47,899 nucleotides of DNA from positions 1-47,899 of the forward strand of contig JANQLO010000070.1 in NCBI GenBank assembly GCA_028280505.1, in the 5' to 3' direction. This DNA comes from Chromatiales bacterium. Its GTDB lineage: Bacteria; Pseudomonadota; Gammaproteobacteria; Chromatiales; Chromatiaceae. Each line of letters opens with the position of its first letter. Positions within the stretch are counted from its first letter, which is position 1. Positions 7,693-16,100 of this stretch are shown here, in pieces. The translations under genes and the position numbers were made by a program. Under the pieces are notes generated by a model, which saw nothing but the letters and a program-made list of their open reading frames with translations, was not told where the DNA came from and searched no databases.

Positions 7693-7930
7693 TGAAACAG
7701 GAACAGCCATTGTGATTCGACCATTATTCTTGAATTAAAGGAACATTTTCTTTTATAGCGACCTCTCCGGAAGTTCTTCGGGTGGTAAGGACGTAGCTAA
7801 AATGATTCAATATGACGCCCGCCACGGCGCGTCCCCGCCCGTTAGGGGTAGTGTTAATTTCCAAATTTTTCATAGGGTTATTTAGGTCGCTGTCGTTGTC
7901 TGACATTGGCGCGGCCGGGCAAGACGGACG
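7693..7930. other. Intergenic region between the ArsR gene and gpmI
   Basis: About 240 bases of partly AT-rich sequence between divergent genes. It must hold the gpmI promoter, but I cannot point to convincing hexamers. A 71-codon antisense frame crosses it, with no homology I recognise and no good ribosome-binding site. Confidence 0.4.
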
Positions 7931-9481
7931 ATGAACCAAAAGGTACGCCCAGTCGTTCTACTGATTCTCGACGGCTGGGGTTTGAGCGAAAACACCGAAC
8001 ACAATGCGATCCAGGCAGCGGCCAAGCCGGTCTGGGACCAGCTCTGGCAGACCTACCCGCACACGACCATCCGCACCTCCGGTTCGGCAGTCGGGTTACC
8101 GGGCGGACAAATGGGCAATTCCGAGGTAGGCCACTTAAATCTCGGCGCGGGCCGAGTGGTGTATCAGGAGTTCACTCGAATATCGCGTTCCATTCGCACG
8201 GGCTCCTTTTTCACCAACCGCACCTTGACGGATGCTGTCGATCTGGCTGCCGAAAAGGGTTCGGCGGTGCATATTCTCGGTCTGTTGTCGCCCGGTGGCG
8301 TACACAGTCACGAGGAGCATATTCACGCCATGGCCAAGCTGGCCGTCGAACGGGGGGTCGAAAAGGTGTATTTGCACGCCTTTCTCGATGGGCGGGATAT
8401 GCCACCGAAGAGCGCCGAACCGTCCCTGTTGGAGATGGACCGGGTCTTTACCGAACTCGGTTGCGGACGGGTCGCGACCATTATCGGACGCTATTTTGCG
8501 ATGGACCGTGACCATCGCTGGGGTCGCATCAAACAAGCCTACGATTTGATCACCCAGGGCAAATCGGGGCGTTGCGCGGCAAGTGCCGTTGAGGCGCTGC
8601 ACGAAGGTTATACGAACGACGAGACCGACGAGTTCATCACCGCGTCCTGTATCGGTGATCCGGTGAAGGTTGCCGATGGCGACATCGTCATCAACATGAA
8701 TTATCGTTCGGATCGGGCGCGCCAGATCACCCGTGCTTTCATCGAATCCGATTTCAGCGGTTTCGAGCGCGAGGTGTTACCGAAACTGTCTGCATTCGTT
8801 TCCTTGACCGAGTACAGCAAGGATTTCGATATTCCGGTGGCCTATCCGCCGGAACGGCTGGACAACACTTTCGGTGAATACATCGCCAATCTGGGTTTGC
8901 ACCAGCTGCGTATCGCCGAAACGGAGAAGTACGCACACGTTACCTTTTTCTTCAACGGCGGCATCGAGGCGCCGAACGAGGGCGAAGAGCGTATTTTGGT
9001 ACCGTCACCGCAGGTTGCGACCTACGATCTGCAACCGGAGATGAGCGCTTACGAGGTCACCGACAAACTGGTCGAGGCCATCGGCAGTGGTCGTTACGAC
9101 GCCATCATCTGTAACTATGCCAATGGCGATATGGTGGGTCATACCGGAAACTACGACGCCGCGGTCAAGGCCATAGAGGTGTTGGACGAATGTATTGGCC
9201 GGGTGCATACGGCGTTGCAGCAGGTTGGTGGCGAGATGCTGATCACCGCGGATCACGGTAATGCCGAGCAGATGGTCGACGACAAGGCGCAGCAGCCCCA
9301 CACGGCACACACGTTGAATCGAGTGCCGCTGATCTATGTCGGTCGCGCCGACGCAAGTCTGATGGAGAATGGCGCCCTTTGTGACGTGGCACCGACCATA
9401 CTGCAGATCATGGGCCTGTCGCAGCCGGCGGCAATGACCGGCCGTTCCCTGCTTCAGTTGGCGGATGCCGACGCGGCCTGA
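7931..9481 (+). CDS. gpmI: 2,3-bisphosphoglycerate-independent phosphoglycerate mutase
   Basis: Mn-dependent glycolytic and gluconeogenic enzyme converting 3- to 2-phosphoglycerate. It is 516 aa, the normal size. The alkaline-phosphatase-fold motifs are seen in order: LLILDGWG (first metal ligand), [18 protein letters not shown] with the phosphoserine nucleophile at S64, [27 protein letters not shown] in the substrate region, [20 protein letters not shown] and [15 protein letters not shown] with the remaining metal ligands. It begins the gpmI-envC-ctpA-yibQ block, the same neighbourhood as E. coli gpmM-envC-yibQ. Confidence 0.97.
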   Translation: MNQKVRPVVLLILDGWGLSENTEHNAIQAAAKPVWDQLWQTYPHTTIRTSGSAVGLPGGQMGNSEVGHLNLGAGRVVYQEFTRISRSIRTGSFFTNRTLTDAVDLAAEKGSAVHILGLLSPGGVHSHEEHIHAMAKLAVERGVEKVYLHAFLDGRDMPPKSAEPSLLEMDRVFTELGCGRVATIIGRYFAMDRDHRWGRIKQAYDLITQGKSGRCAASAVEALHEGYTNDETDEFITASCIGDPVKVADGDIVINMNYRSDRARQITRAFIESDFSGFEREVLPKLSAFVSLTEYSKDFDIPVAYPPERLDNTFGEYIANLGLHQLRIAETEKYAHVTFFFNGGIEAPNEGEERILVPSPQVATYDLQPEMSAYEVTDKLVEAIGSGRYDAIICNYANGDMVGHTGNYDAAVKAIEVLDECIGRVHTALQQVGGEMLITADHGNAEQMVDDKAQQPHTAHTLNRVPLIYVGRADASLMENGALCDVAPTILQIMGLSQPAAMTGRSLLQLADADAA

Positions 9482-9550
9482 TTGTCGGCGACGCACACGG
9501 CGGGTGGATTTACTGCCAAAATGGCAGCCTGAATCACCATGGTTTTTGCC

Positions 9551-10711
9551 ATGCAGCGGTATCTTTATCTGATTCTGGCAAGCCTGCTGACGTTGCCTTC
9601 GGGCACCGTGCAGGCCAGTGCCAACGAGCAGCGCGCCAAGCTCGAGCTGTTGCGTGAACGCATCAGTGGGCTGCGTGCGCAAATGGCCTCGACCAGTGGC
9701 GAGCGCACCGAGCTTTCGAAGGCCCTACAGAAATCCGAACAACACATCGGACGCTTGGCACGAAAGCTCAGGGTGTTGGAAGGACGCTTGGCACGCCAAA
9801 AGGCCAGCTTGGATGAACTGCGTGGCGAGCAGCTGCAGCAACAACGCGCTCTGGCCGAACAACGCCATGCACTGGCCCGCCAGGTGAACGCCGCTTACGC
9901 AATGGGGCGTCAGGAACGCCTGAAGATCCTGCTCAATCAACAAGATCCGGCGACGGTAAGCCGGATGATGGTCTATTACGACTATCTCAACCGGGCCAGG
10001 GCACAGAAAATGGATACCATCCGCCGGCAGATGGAGCGTCTGGCGCAGACCGAATACGAGATCCAACTCGAACAACGCCAACTCGCCTACCTTCAAAAGG
10101 AACAGCAAGACGAACTGGCGGCGATGCGTGAATCGCAGGCCGTGCGTCAGGATGTGGTCGCGCGCCTGACTCGGGAACTGCAAGATCAGGGGCAGCAACT
10201 CGGTCGTTTGCAGGCGGACGAACGTGATCTCAAAACCCTGATCCGCGGCTTGGAAGAGGCATTGGCGGATATCCCCGCGAGTCACCCGCAACAGATCGAG
10301 TTCTCCGGTCTGCGTGGGCGGCTGCCGTGGCCGGCCCGTGGGCGCATCGTCAAGCGATTCGGTGCGCCGAAGCTCGGAAACCTGGTCTGGGACGGTGTTA
10401 TGATTTCAGCGCCGGAGGGCCAAGAGGTGCGTGCTGTGCACCATGGCCGTGTTGCATTCGCGGATTGGTTGCGCGGCTTCGGGCTGTTGCTGATCGTCGA
10501 TCACGGCGATGGCTATATGACACTGTACGGCCACAATCAAAGCTTGTTTAAAGAAGCGGGAGATTGGGTCGAGGTGAACGAACCGGTTGCACTGGTCGGC
10601 AGTAGCGGTGGCCAGGAGCAGGCCGGGGTGTATTTCGGCATCCGCCATCAGGGCCGGGCGGTGAATCCGGCAAAATGGTGTCGGCGCCCCACTGGACGCA
10701 AAGTGGGCTGA
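9551..10711 (+). CDS. envC: Murein hydrolase activator EnvC (coiled coil plus LytM domain)
   Basis: Periplasmic protein that activates amidases AmiA/AmiB at the division septum under FtsEX control. The ATG at 9551 gives the signal peptide MQRYLYLILASLLTLPSG; an ATG 12 nt earlier is also open. Two long coiled-coil stretches follow (about residues 25-110 and 145-235), then a C-terminal LytM/M23 domain from about residue 265. The zinc-binding HxxxD motif of active M23 peptidases is replaced by VWDGVM, while DHGDGY and LYGHN are kept. This degenerate active site is characteristic of EnvC-type activators. It lies between gpmI and ctpA. Confidence 0.92.
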   Translation: MQRYLYLILASLLTLPSGTVQASANEQRAKLELLRERISGLRAQMASTSGERTELSKALQKSEQHIGRLARKLRVLEGRLARQKASLDELRGEQLQQQRALAEQRHALARQVNAAYAMGRQERLKILLNQQDPATVSRMMVYYDYLNRARAQKMDTIRRQMERLAQTEYEIQLEQRQLAYLQKEQQDELAAMRESQAVRQDVVARLTRELQDQGQQLGRLQADERDLKTLIRGLEEALADIPASHPQQIEFSGLRGRLPWPARGRIVKRFGAPKLGNLVWDGVMISAPEGQEVRAVHHGRVAFADWLRGFGLLLIVDHGDGYMTLYGHNQSLFKEAGDWVEVNEPVALVGSSGGQEQAGVYFGIRHQGRAVNPAKWCRRPTGRKVG

Positions 10712-10751
10712 GCGTGGATCGGTTGAATCCCGGTGGAGAAGTGAGGGCGTT

Positions 10752-12050
10752 ATGAATCAAAGCAAATTCTTTTCACTCGCTGGCGGTCTGTTGTTTGCTG
10801 TCGGTGTACTTGCCGCTGCTCCCCCGGCGTTGGCCGAGGAAGAGGCCGCCGGCAATAGCCTGCCTTTGGAAGAGCTCCGGGTGTTTGCCGAGGTATTCGG
10901 CCGCATCAAGAACGACTATGTCGAGCCGGTCGATGACCGCAAATTACTGAACTATGCGATCGAGGGCATGCTCAGCGGGCTCGACCCACATTCTGCCTAT
11001 CTTAACGAAGACGACTACCGTGACCTGCGGGTTGGTACCAGCGGCGAGTTTGGCGGGCTGGGTATCGAGGTGGGCATGGAGAACGGCTTCGTCAAGGTGA
11101 TCTCGCCGATCGACGATACGCCTGCGCAGCGCGCCGGTGTGCTTGCCGGCGATGTGATCATCCGTCTCGACGAAAAGCCGGTGAAGGGTATGACCTTGGA
11201 CGAAGCGGTGAAGCTGATGCGCGGCAAGCCGGGCACCCCGCTGCGCCTCACGATCGTGCGCGAAGGCCAGGACAAACCGATCGAGATCACCGTCGTGCGC
11301 GACATCATCAAGACCGCCAGTATTCGCCACCGCATGCTCGAACCCGGATTTGCTTATGTCAGGGTTTCGCAGTTCCAGGCGCGCACGCCGGAGGATATGC
11401 TCACCGGCTTGGGTGCGCTCAAGCGTCAGGCCGGTGGTGCACTCAAAGGGCTGGTGCTGGATCTGCGCAATAACCCCGGTGGTGTATTGAACGCCGCGGT
11501 CGCCATCAGTGATGCTTTTTTGACTGCCGGAACCATTGTCTATACCGAAGGTCGGGTGCGCGATTCACAGCTCAAGTTCAAGGCGGCGCCGGATGATGTG
11601 CTCGAAGGTGCTCCCATTGTGGTATTGGTCAACGGGGGTTCGGCTTCGGCGTCCGAAATCGTCGCCGGCGCGCTTCAGGACCACAAGCGGGCCGTGATTA
11701 TGGGCCAGCAGACCTTCGGCAAGGGTTCGGTGCAGACCATTGTGCCGGTCAATGAACGTACGGCGGTTAAGCTGACCACCGCACGCTACTTCACGCCGAA
11801 TGGCCGTTCGATACAGGCCGAGGGCATAGTACCGGACATCGAACTCGATAACGTCACCCTGACCCGTAGCGAGGAGCCGAGCAACCGGTTAAAAGAGGCC
11901 GACTTGGCCGGACATTTGAGCAATCCGGATGACAATGGCGACGAAAAGCCGGAAGCGGAGAATGCGAACGAAGGCGTTACCGATTATGCGCTGAGCGAAG
12001 CCCTCAATCTGCTCAAGGGTTTGGCGATTCTGCGTCCCGGAACCGCCTGA
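10752..12050 (+). CDS. ctpA: C-terminal processing serine protease, S41 family
   Basis: Periplasmic CtpA/Prc-type protease of 432 aa. A signal peptide (MNQSKFFSLAGG...) is followed by the S41 N-terminal region, the PDZ domain (FGGLGIEVGMENGFVKV through LAGDVIIRLDEKPV) and the catalytic domain. The catalytic Ser is in GGSASASEIVAGALQDH and the general-base Lys in QTFGKGSVQT. It belongs to the short CtpA group rather than the longer Prc/Tsp. Its position after envC is common in proteobacteria and fits a role in murein hydrolase control, which is inference for this organism. Confidence 0.95.
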   Translation: MNQSKFFSLAGGLLFAVGVLAAAPPALAEEEAAGNSLPLEELRVFAEVFGRIKNDYVEPVDDRKLLNYAIEGMLSGLDPHSAYLNEDDYRDLRVGTSGEFGGLGIEVGMENGFVKVISPIDDTPAQRAGVLAGDVIIRLDEKPVKGMTLDEAVKLMRGKPGTPLRLTIVREGQDKPIEITVVRDIIKTASIRHRMLEPGFAYVRVSQFQARTPEDMLTGLGALKRQAGGALKGLVLDLRNNPGGVLNAAVAISDAFLTAGTIVYTEGRVRDSQLKFKAAPDDVLEGAPIVVLVNGGSASASEIVAGALQDHKRAVIMGQQTFGKGSVQTIVPVNERTAVKLTTARYFTPNGRSIQAEGIVPDIELDNVTLTRSEEPSNRLKEADLAGHLSNPDDNGDEKPEAENANEGVTDYALSEALNLLKGLAILRPGTA

Positions 12051-12058
12051 TCTGCCTT

Positions 12059-12853
12059 ATGTTCGTGCGTTCGCTCACGCTGCTGTGTTGCCTGCTGCTG
12101 AATGCTGTGGCAATCGCCGAACCGGCACGCATCGCGATCATCATCGACGATCTCGGCAATAGCCTCGAACTCGGCCAGCAGGCCGTCGAGCTGCCGGGCA
12201 GGCTGACCTACTCTATCTTGCCCCAGCTACCTTACAGTGCGGACATCGCCCTGCGTGCTCACGGCCAGGGTAAAGAGGTGATGCTGCATCTGCCGATGCA
12301 GGCGGGAGATGGGCGTGCCCTGGGTCCGGGTGGTCTGTATCAAACCATGTCGCGCGAAGATTTTACCCGCGAACTCCAGGCCAATCTGGAGACCGTGCCG
12401 CACGTCGTGGGTGTCAACAATCATATGGGCAGTTTGCTTACGCAACACATCGAGCCGATGCGCTGGCTGATGCAGGATTTGCGTTGTGTCGGCAATCTAT
12501 ATTTCGTCGATAGCCGCACCGATGTACGTACCGTGGCGCGTGAACTGGCCCGCGAATCCGGTCTCGCGAACGCCCAGCGCGATGTTTTTCTCGATAATGA
12601 TCCCGAACCCGATGCGGTACGCGCACAATTGCGGCGATTGATCGACAAGGCGAAGCGCCGTGGTAGCGCGATCGCGATCGGCCATCCCTATCCACAGACC
12701 CTGGCGGTCCTGGCGGAACAGCTGCCGCGGCTGGCCGAGCAGGGTATCGAATTGGTCCCGGTTTCGGATCTGGTCGAACAACGGAGGAATACTCAGTCAT
12801 GGCACGCGTGCTCATCCCCCTTGCAAACGGCTGCGAAGAACTCGAAGCCGTAA
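12059..12853 (+). CDS. yibQ: Divergent polysaccharide deacetylase family protein (YibQ)
   Basis: 264-aa secreted protein with signal peptide MFVRSLTLLCCLLLNAVAIA and a NodB-like barrel of the YibQ (DUF610) type. Conserved segments are ARIAIIIDDLGNS, EVMLHLPMQA, VGVNNHMGSLLTQ and YFVDSRTD, and GSAIAIGHPYPQTL near the end. Asp and His residues in these motifs resemble the metal site of deacetylases, but no activity is established for the family. It starts 8 nt after the ctpA stop, and its 3' end overlaps the next gene by 55 nt. Confidence 0.9.
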   Translation: MFVRSLTLLCCLLLNAVAIAEPARIAIIIDDLGNSLELGQQAVELPGRLTYSILPQLPYSADIALRAHGQGKEVMLHLPMQAGDGRALGPGGLYQTMSREDFTRELQANLETVPHVVGVNNHMGSLLTQHIEPMRWLMQDLRCVGNLYFVDSRTDVRTVARELARESGLANAQRDVFLDNDPEPDAVRAQLRRLIDKAKRRGSAIAIGHPYPQTLAVLAEQLPRLAEQGIELVPVSDLVEQRRNTQSWHACSSPLQTAAKNSKP

Positions 12854-13356
12854 CCATTATCGATTTATTGCGCCGGGCCGACATCGAGGTCGTGGTCGCC
12901 GGCCTGCGCGATGGTCCGGTCACCGCTAGCCGAGGTGTCGTCCTGGTACCGGATTGCAATCTCGACCAGGTGCTCGGCGAGACATTCGATATGTTGGTGT
13001 TGCCCGGCGGCCTGCCCGGTGCCGATCATCTCGATGCCGATCCGCGCATCCACAGCCTGTTGCAGCGCATGGCCGAAGAAGGTCGTTATACCGCGGCGAT
13101 CTGTGCCGCGCCCAAGGTGTTGTTGAATGCCGGCATACTCGACGGGCACAAGGCGACGGCCTATCCGGGCGTGATCGACGGTCGCCTCGAGGCCGGCTCC
13201 CGACTACTGGATCAGCCGGTGGTCAGCGACGGTAAGGTCGTCACCTCGCGTGGTCCCGGCACGGCAATGGACTTTGCGCTGACCCTTATAGAACATCTGC
13301 TCGGTGCCGATAAACGTGAACAAGTCGAACAACCGTTGATGCGCCCGCAAGGATAG
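12799..13356 (+). CDS. yajL: DJ-1/PfpI family protein (YajL-like)
   Basis: 185-aa cytoplasmic protein of the DJ-1 superfamily; YajL and DJ-1 are linked to oxidative stress and proposed to act on glyoxal adducts. The conserved Glu lies in NGCEELEAV (E14), LVLPGGLPGA is the glycine loop, and the nucleophile elbow is AAICAAPKVL with Cys102. GHKATAYPGV and TSRGPGTAMDFAL complete the family pattern. The start ATG lies 55 nt inside yibQ in another frame, preceded by ACGGAGGA, so the overlap seems genuine. Confidence 0.93.
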   Translation: MARVLIPLANGCEELEAVTIIDLLRRADIEVVVAGLRDGPVTASRGVVLVPDCNLDQVLGETFDMLVLPGGLPGADHLDADPRIHSLLQRMAEEGRYTAAICAAPKVLLNAGILDGHKATAYPGVIDGRLEAGSRLLDQPVVSDGKVVTSRGPGTAMDFALTLIEHLLGADKREQVEQPLMRPQG

Positions 13357-13362
13357 ACCCTG

Positions 13363-14673
13363 ATGAGATTTCGCTTCGGCAAGCTATTGCTGGTTCTGTT
13401 GGTACCCGTACTCTTGTATGTCGTTGCGAAAGGCGCGATGTATTTCAGCGCCAAGAATGCGGTCGACGATTTCGTGCGTGCTGCCGAACACCAGGCGGAG
13501 ATTCGTTATGCAGGGATCTCTACCGAGCTGATGGGCGCCGTCACGGTCAGCGGGATCACGGTCCAGCCTCTGGGCTACGAGGACTTCATCGAAATCGATA
13601 CGGTACGACTCGCCAGCGACGATCCGATGGTGTTCATCAAGGGTGTCGATTGGACGCCGGGCGAGGACGAACCGCCGACCAATATGTCGTTCGATGTGCG
13701 CGGGATTCGCATACCCCTGAATTCGGACCTGATCTCCGAGTACGAGCGTCAGGTCAGCCTCACGCAGAGCCTCGATCCTTGCGAGCAACCGTTGAGTGTC
13801 GAATCGACGGTGATGCGTAAGATCGGTTTCGAACAGCTCGAGATGGATTTCGATGGCTATTACCGTATCGACGAGGCCGCGCGCACGCTGGATATGGGCA
13901 TGTATATGGAAGTTCGCGATGTTCAGTCGATCGAGTTCTCGGCCAATTTGTCCGATCTTGATGTCGACACTCTGGCTCAGGGTGGGGCGCCGCAGATCAA
14001 TCTGGGAGGCTTCAGTGCCGCGGTCCGGGTATCGCCGGAATTCGGACGCCAGGTGATGAAGTCGTGCGCGATCGGCACCGATCTTACCATTGCGCAGTGG
14101 AGCGAGCGCTACGCTGAACGCGCATTGGTGGAGCTGGAGGGTCAGGGCATTTCGCTTGGGCCGGGTCTGCGTCAGGCCGTGCGTGATTTTTACAATGAAT
14201 GGGGTGAGTTCAGGTTGGTGTCCGCGCCATCAGAACCAATTGGTTTGTTGAGCCTGATGTTCCTGCCGCGCAATCAGCTGGTCGATGCCTTGTCGTTGCG
14301 TTTGACCCTGAACGACAAGTTGATCACGGATACCAGTTTCAGCTTCCAGGGCTCTCAACAGCCGGGATTGCCGGCCCTTTTCGGCGGCGGGGCCGAGGCG
14401 CAGCCGCAGGGTGAGCGCCCGGCGGCTCCGCCGGCCCGGATAATCGTGCGGCGGGAGTACGAGCCGGTCGCGGTCGCACAGATCGCGCGCTATGTTGACC
14501 ACAATGTCCGCATCAAGCCGCATGGCCAGCCTTTGCGTGAGGGCGTGCTCAAGGGTATCCGCGATGGTGAGGCCGAGATCGAACAGACCTTGCATGGAGG
14601 CAAGTACACCGTTTACGTGCCCTTGGGACAGATCGATTCCGCCGAGGCGCTGATTCAACGCCGCGTCGAGTAA
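13363..14673 (+). CDS. Membrane-anchored protein of unknown function
   Basis: 436-aa protein I do not recognise. An N-terminal hydrophobic helix (LLLVLLVPVLLYVVAKG, residues 8-24) acts as a signal anchor. The rest is soluble, rich in acidic residues and beta-prone, with two Cys (SLDPCEQP and MKSCAIG) that could form a disulfide in the periplasm. A Pro/Ala-rich linker around residues 342-358 separates a C-terminal segment of about 80 residues. The start is 6 nt after the yajL stop, so it is probably the last gene of the gpmI-to-yajL run. No catalytic motif is visible. It may be a beta-rich periplasmic scaffold. Confidence 0.75.
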   Translation: MRFRFGKLLLVLLVPVLLYVVAKGAMYFSAKNAVDDFVRAAEHQAEIRYAGISTELMGAVTVSGITVQPLGYEDFIEIDTVRLASDDPMVFIKGVDWTPGEDEPPTNMSFDVRGIRIPLNSDLISEYERQVSLTQSLDPCEQPLSVESTVMRKIGFEQLEMDFDGYYRIDEAARTLDMGMYMEVRDVQSIEFSANLSDLDVDTLAQGGAPQINLGGFSAAVRVSPEFGRQVMKSCAIGTDLTIAQWSERYAERALVELEGQGISLGPGLRQAVRDFYNEWGEFRLVSAPSEPIGLLSLMFLPRNQLVDALSLRLTLNDKLITDTSFSFQGSQQPGLPALFGGGAEAQPQGERPAAPPARIIVRREYEPVAVAQIARYVDHNVRIKPHGQPLREGVLKGIRDGEAEIEQTLHGGKYTVYVPLGQIDSAEALIQRRVE

Positions 14674-14902
14674 ATCACGATAGCCGGTATTGCCGGCGCA
14701 TCCTCCAAGCCATATCACGCAGATTGCGTATTCCGGTACGGAAAATTTTCGGCCGGCCGAGACGTAATGCTCACAGCTGCTATGGTTATTGTCAGGCTGC
14801 TTTGCCGGCATGCAATCGTGTGTCGTTAAATCCGCAGGCCATATAAGAACTAGAACCCGGTCCCGCCACGGGGCAGAACTATCAAAACAAAGGAGGAGTA
14901 CC
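14674..14902. other. Intergenic region upstream of the TRAP transporter
   Basis: 229 bases without a gene. It should hold the promoter of the TRAP operon. A strong AGGAGG ribosome-binding site (14891-14896) lies at its end. I see no convincing -24/-12 or -35/-10 pair. Confidence 0.4.
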
Positions 14903-16048
14903 ATGTCCGATAAGGCAGATCGCGCTGTGTCCTCGGCCGAGAAAAGTGCCCAAGATCCGGAACGTCGTTCATTTCTAAAGACATCGGCTGTAGCCGGCGG
15001 TGCGGCAGTCCTTGGAGCGCCATGGATTCGCAATGCCCGTGCAGCACAAACCACCACCTGGAAGGTGCAGACCTCATGGCCCGGCGGGATCGGCCTGGAG
15101 ATCTTCAAGGCGTGGTGCAACGGCATTGTCGAGAAAACGGGCGGTGAATTGGCTTTCCAGCCATTCGGCGCGAAAGATGTGGTCGGCGAGTTTCAGTTGT
15201 TCGATGCGGTAAAGAACGGTGTCCTGGACGCGATGAACCCATTCACCCTGTACTGGGCCGGCCGCATGCCGGCCGCGGTGTTCTTCAGTTCTTATCCGAT
15301 GGGTCTGCGCAACCCGCACGAATGGGACGTCTTCTATTACTCCCTGGGTGGTCTGGAGCTGGCGCGTGAACTGTTCGGTAAATTCAATATGCACTATGTG
15401 GGGCCGATTCATCATGGGCCTAACATCATCCACTCCAAGGTGCCGATTCGTTCGATCGACGATTTTCGTGGACGCAAGATGCGTTTGCCCGGCGGTATGG
15501 TTGCCGAGTTGTTTCAGGCGGCGGGGGCCAAGACCACGTTGTTGCCGGGTTCGGAAATCTTCCCGGCATTGGAAAAAGGCACCATCGATGTCGCCGACTA
15601 CGTCGGTCCGGCTATCAATCACGCACTCGGCTTCCACCAGGTAACCAAGTATATTTCCATGGGGCCGCCGGGTTTCATGTCGATCTATCAGCCGGTCGAC
15701 CTGATGGATCTGACGGTCGGCAAGAAATCCTGGAATGCCCTGTCGGACAAGATGAAGCAGTTCGTCGAGATGGAGGTACATGTCTATTCCGATCTGCATC
15801 ATGCCGCGATTCAGAAGGCGGACCAGGAGGCCTGGGCCAAGTTCGATGCCGCCGGCACCGAAGTCACTCGCCTGTCGCAGGACGACGTCGAGGCTTTCAC
15901 CGAATTGGCCGTGCCTTTGTGGTTCAAATGGGCGAACAAAGACTCGGGCGCTGCGCGGGCATTCAAGATTCAGCTCGACTACATGATGTCCGGTTCGTTG
16001 GGTTATGTGACGCCCGACATGATCGAGGGACAAAAACTCAACCTCTGA
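14903..16048 (+). CDS. dctP: TRAP transporter substrate-binding protein, DctP family (Tat-exported)
   Basis: Periplasmic solute receptor that delivers an organic anion to the DctQM permease. The ATG at 14903 is set by AGGAGG 12 nt upstream; an open frame further upstream is ignored. The 381-aa protein has a Tat signal with RRSFLK at residues 21-26, a hydrophobic stretch and a cleavage site near NARAA. The mature part is a DctP fold: VQTSWPGGIGLEIF, the FRGRKMRLPGGMV region with the conserved Arg that binds the substrate carboxylate, and PGSEIFPALEKGTIDVADY. Export by Tat suggests cytoplasmic folding or cofactor/ligand capture first. The substrate cannot be told. Confidence 0.92.
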   Translation: MSDKADRAVSSAEKSAQDPERRSFLKTSAVAGGAAVLGAPWIRNARAAQTTTWKVQTSWPGGIGLEIFKAWCNGIVEKTGGELAFQPFGAKDVVGEFQLFDAVKNGVLDAMNPFTLYWAGRMPAAVFFSSYPMGLRNPHEWDVFYYSLGGLELARELFGKFNMHYVGPIHHGPNIIHSKVPIRSIDDFRGRKMRLPGGMVAELFQAAGAKTTLLPGSEIFPALEKGTIDVADYVGPAINHALGFHQVTKYISMGPPGFMSIYQPVDLMDLTVGKKSWNALSDKMKQFVEMEVHVYSDLHHAAIQKADQEAWAKFDAAGTEVTRLSQDDVEAFTELAVPLWFKWANKDSGAARAFKIQLDYMMSGSLGYVTPDMIEGQKLNL

Positions 16049-16056
16049 GCGATTAA

Positions 16057-16084
16057 CGGACGGATGGCCGAAGGCCTCCGTCCG
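16057..16084 (+). promoter_or_regulatory. Strong stem-loop between dctP and the dctQ fusion gene
   Basis: CGGACGGA (16057-16064) pairs with TCCGTCCG (16077-16084), and GGCC (16066-16069) with GGCC (16073-16076), giving 12 base pairs with one bulged T and a 3-nt loop. No T tract follows. Such a hairpin after the receptor gene would stabilise the dctP message or partly attenuate reading into the permease genes. Confidence 0.6.
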
Positions 16085-16100
16085 CGACCAAGACGGGCTC

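Noticed and set aside
7724-7939. 71-codon minus-strand frame between the ArsR gene and gpmI
   Set aside because: It overlaps the gpmI start, has no ribosome-binding site and a product without recognisable features.
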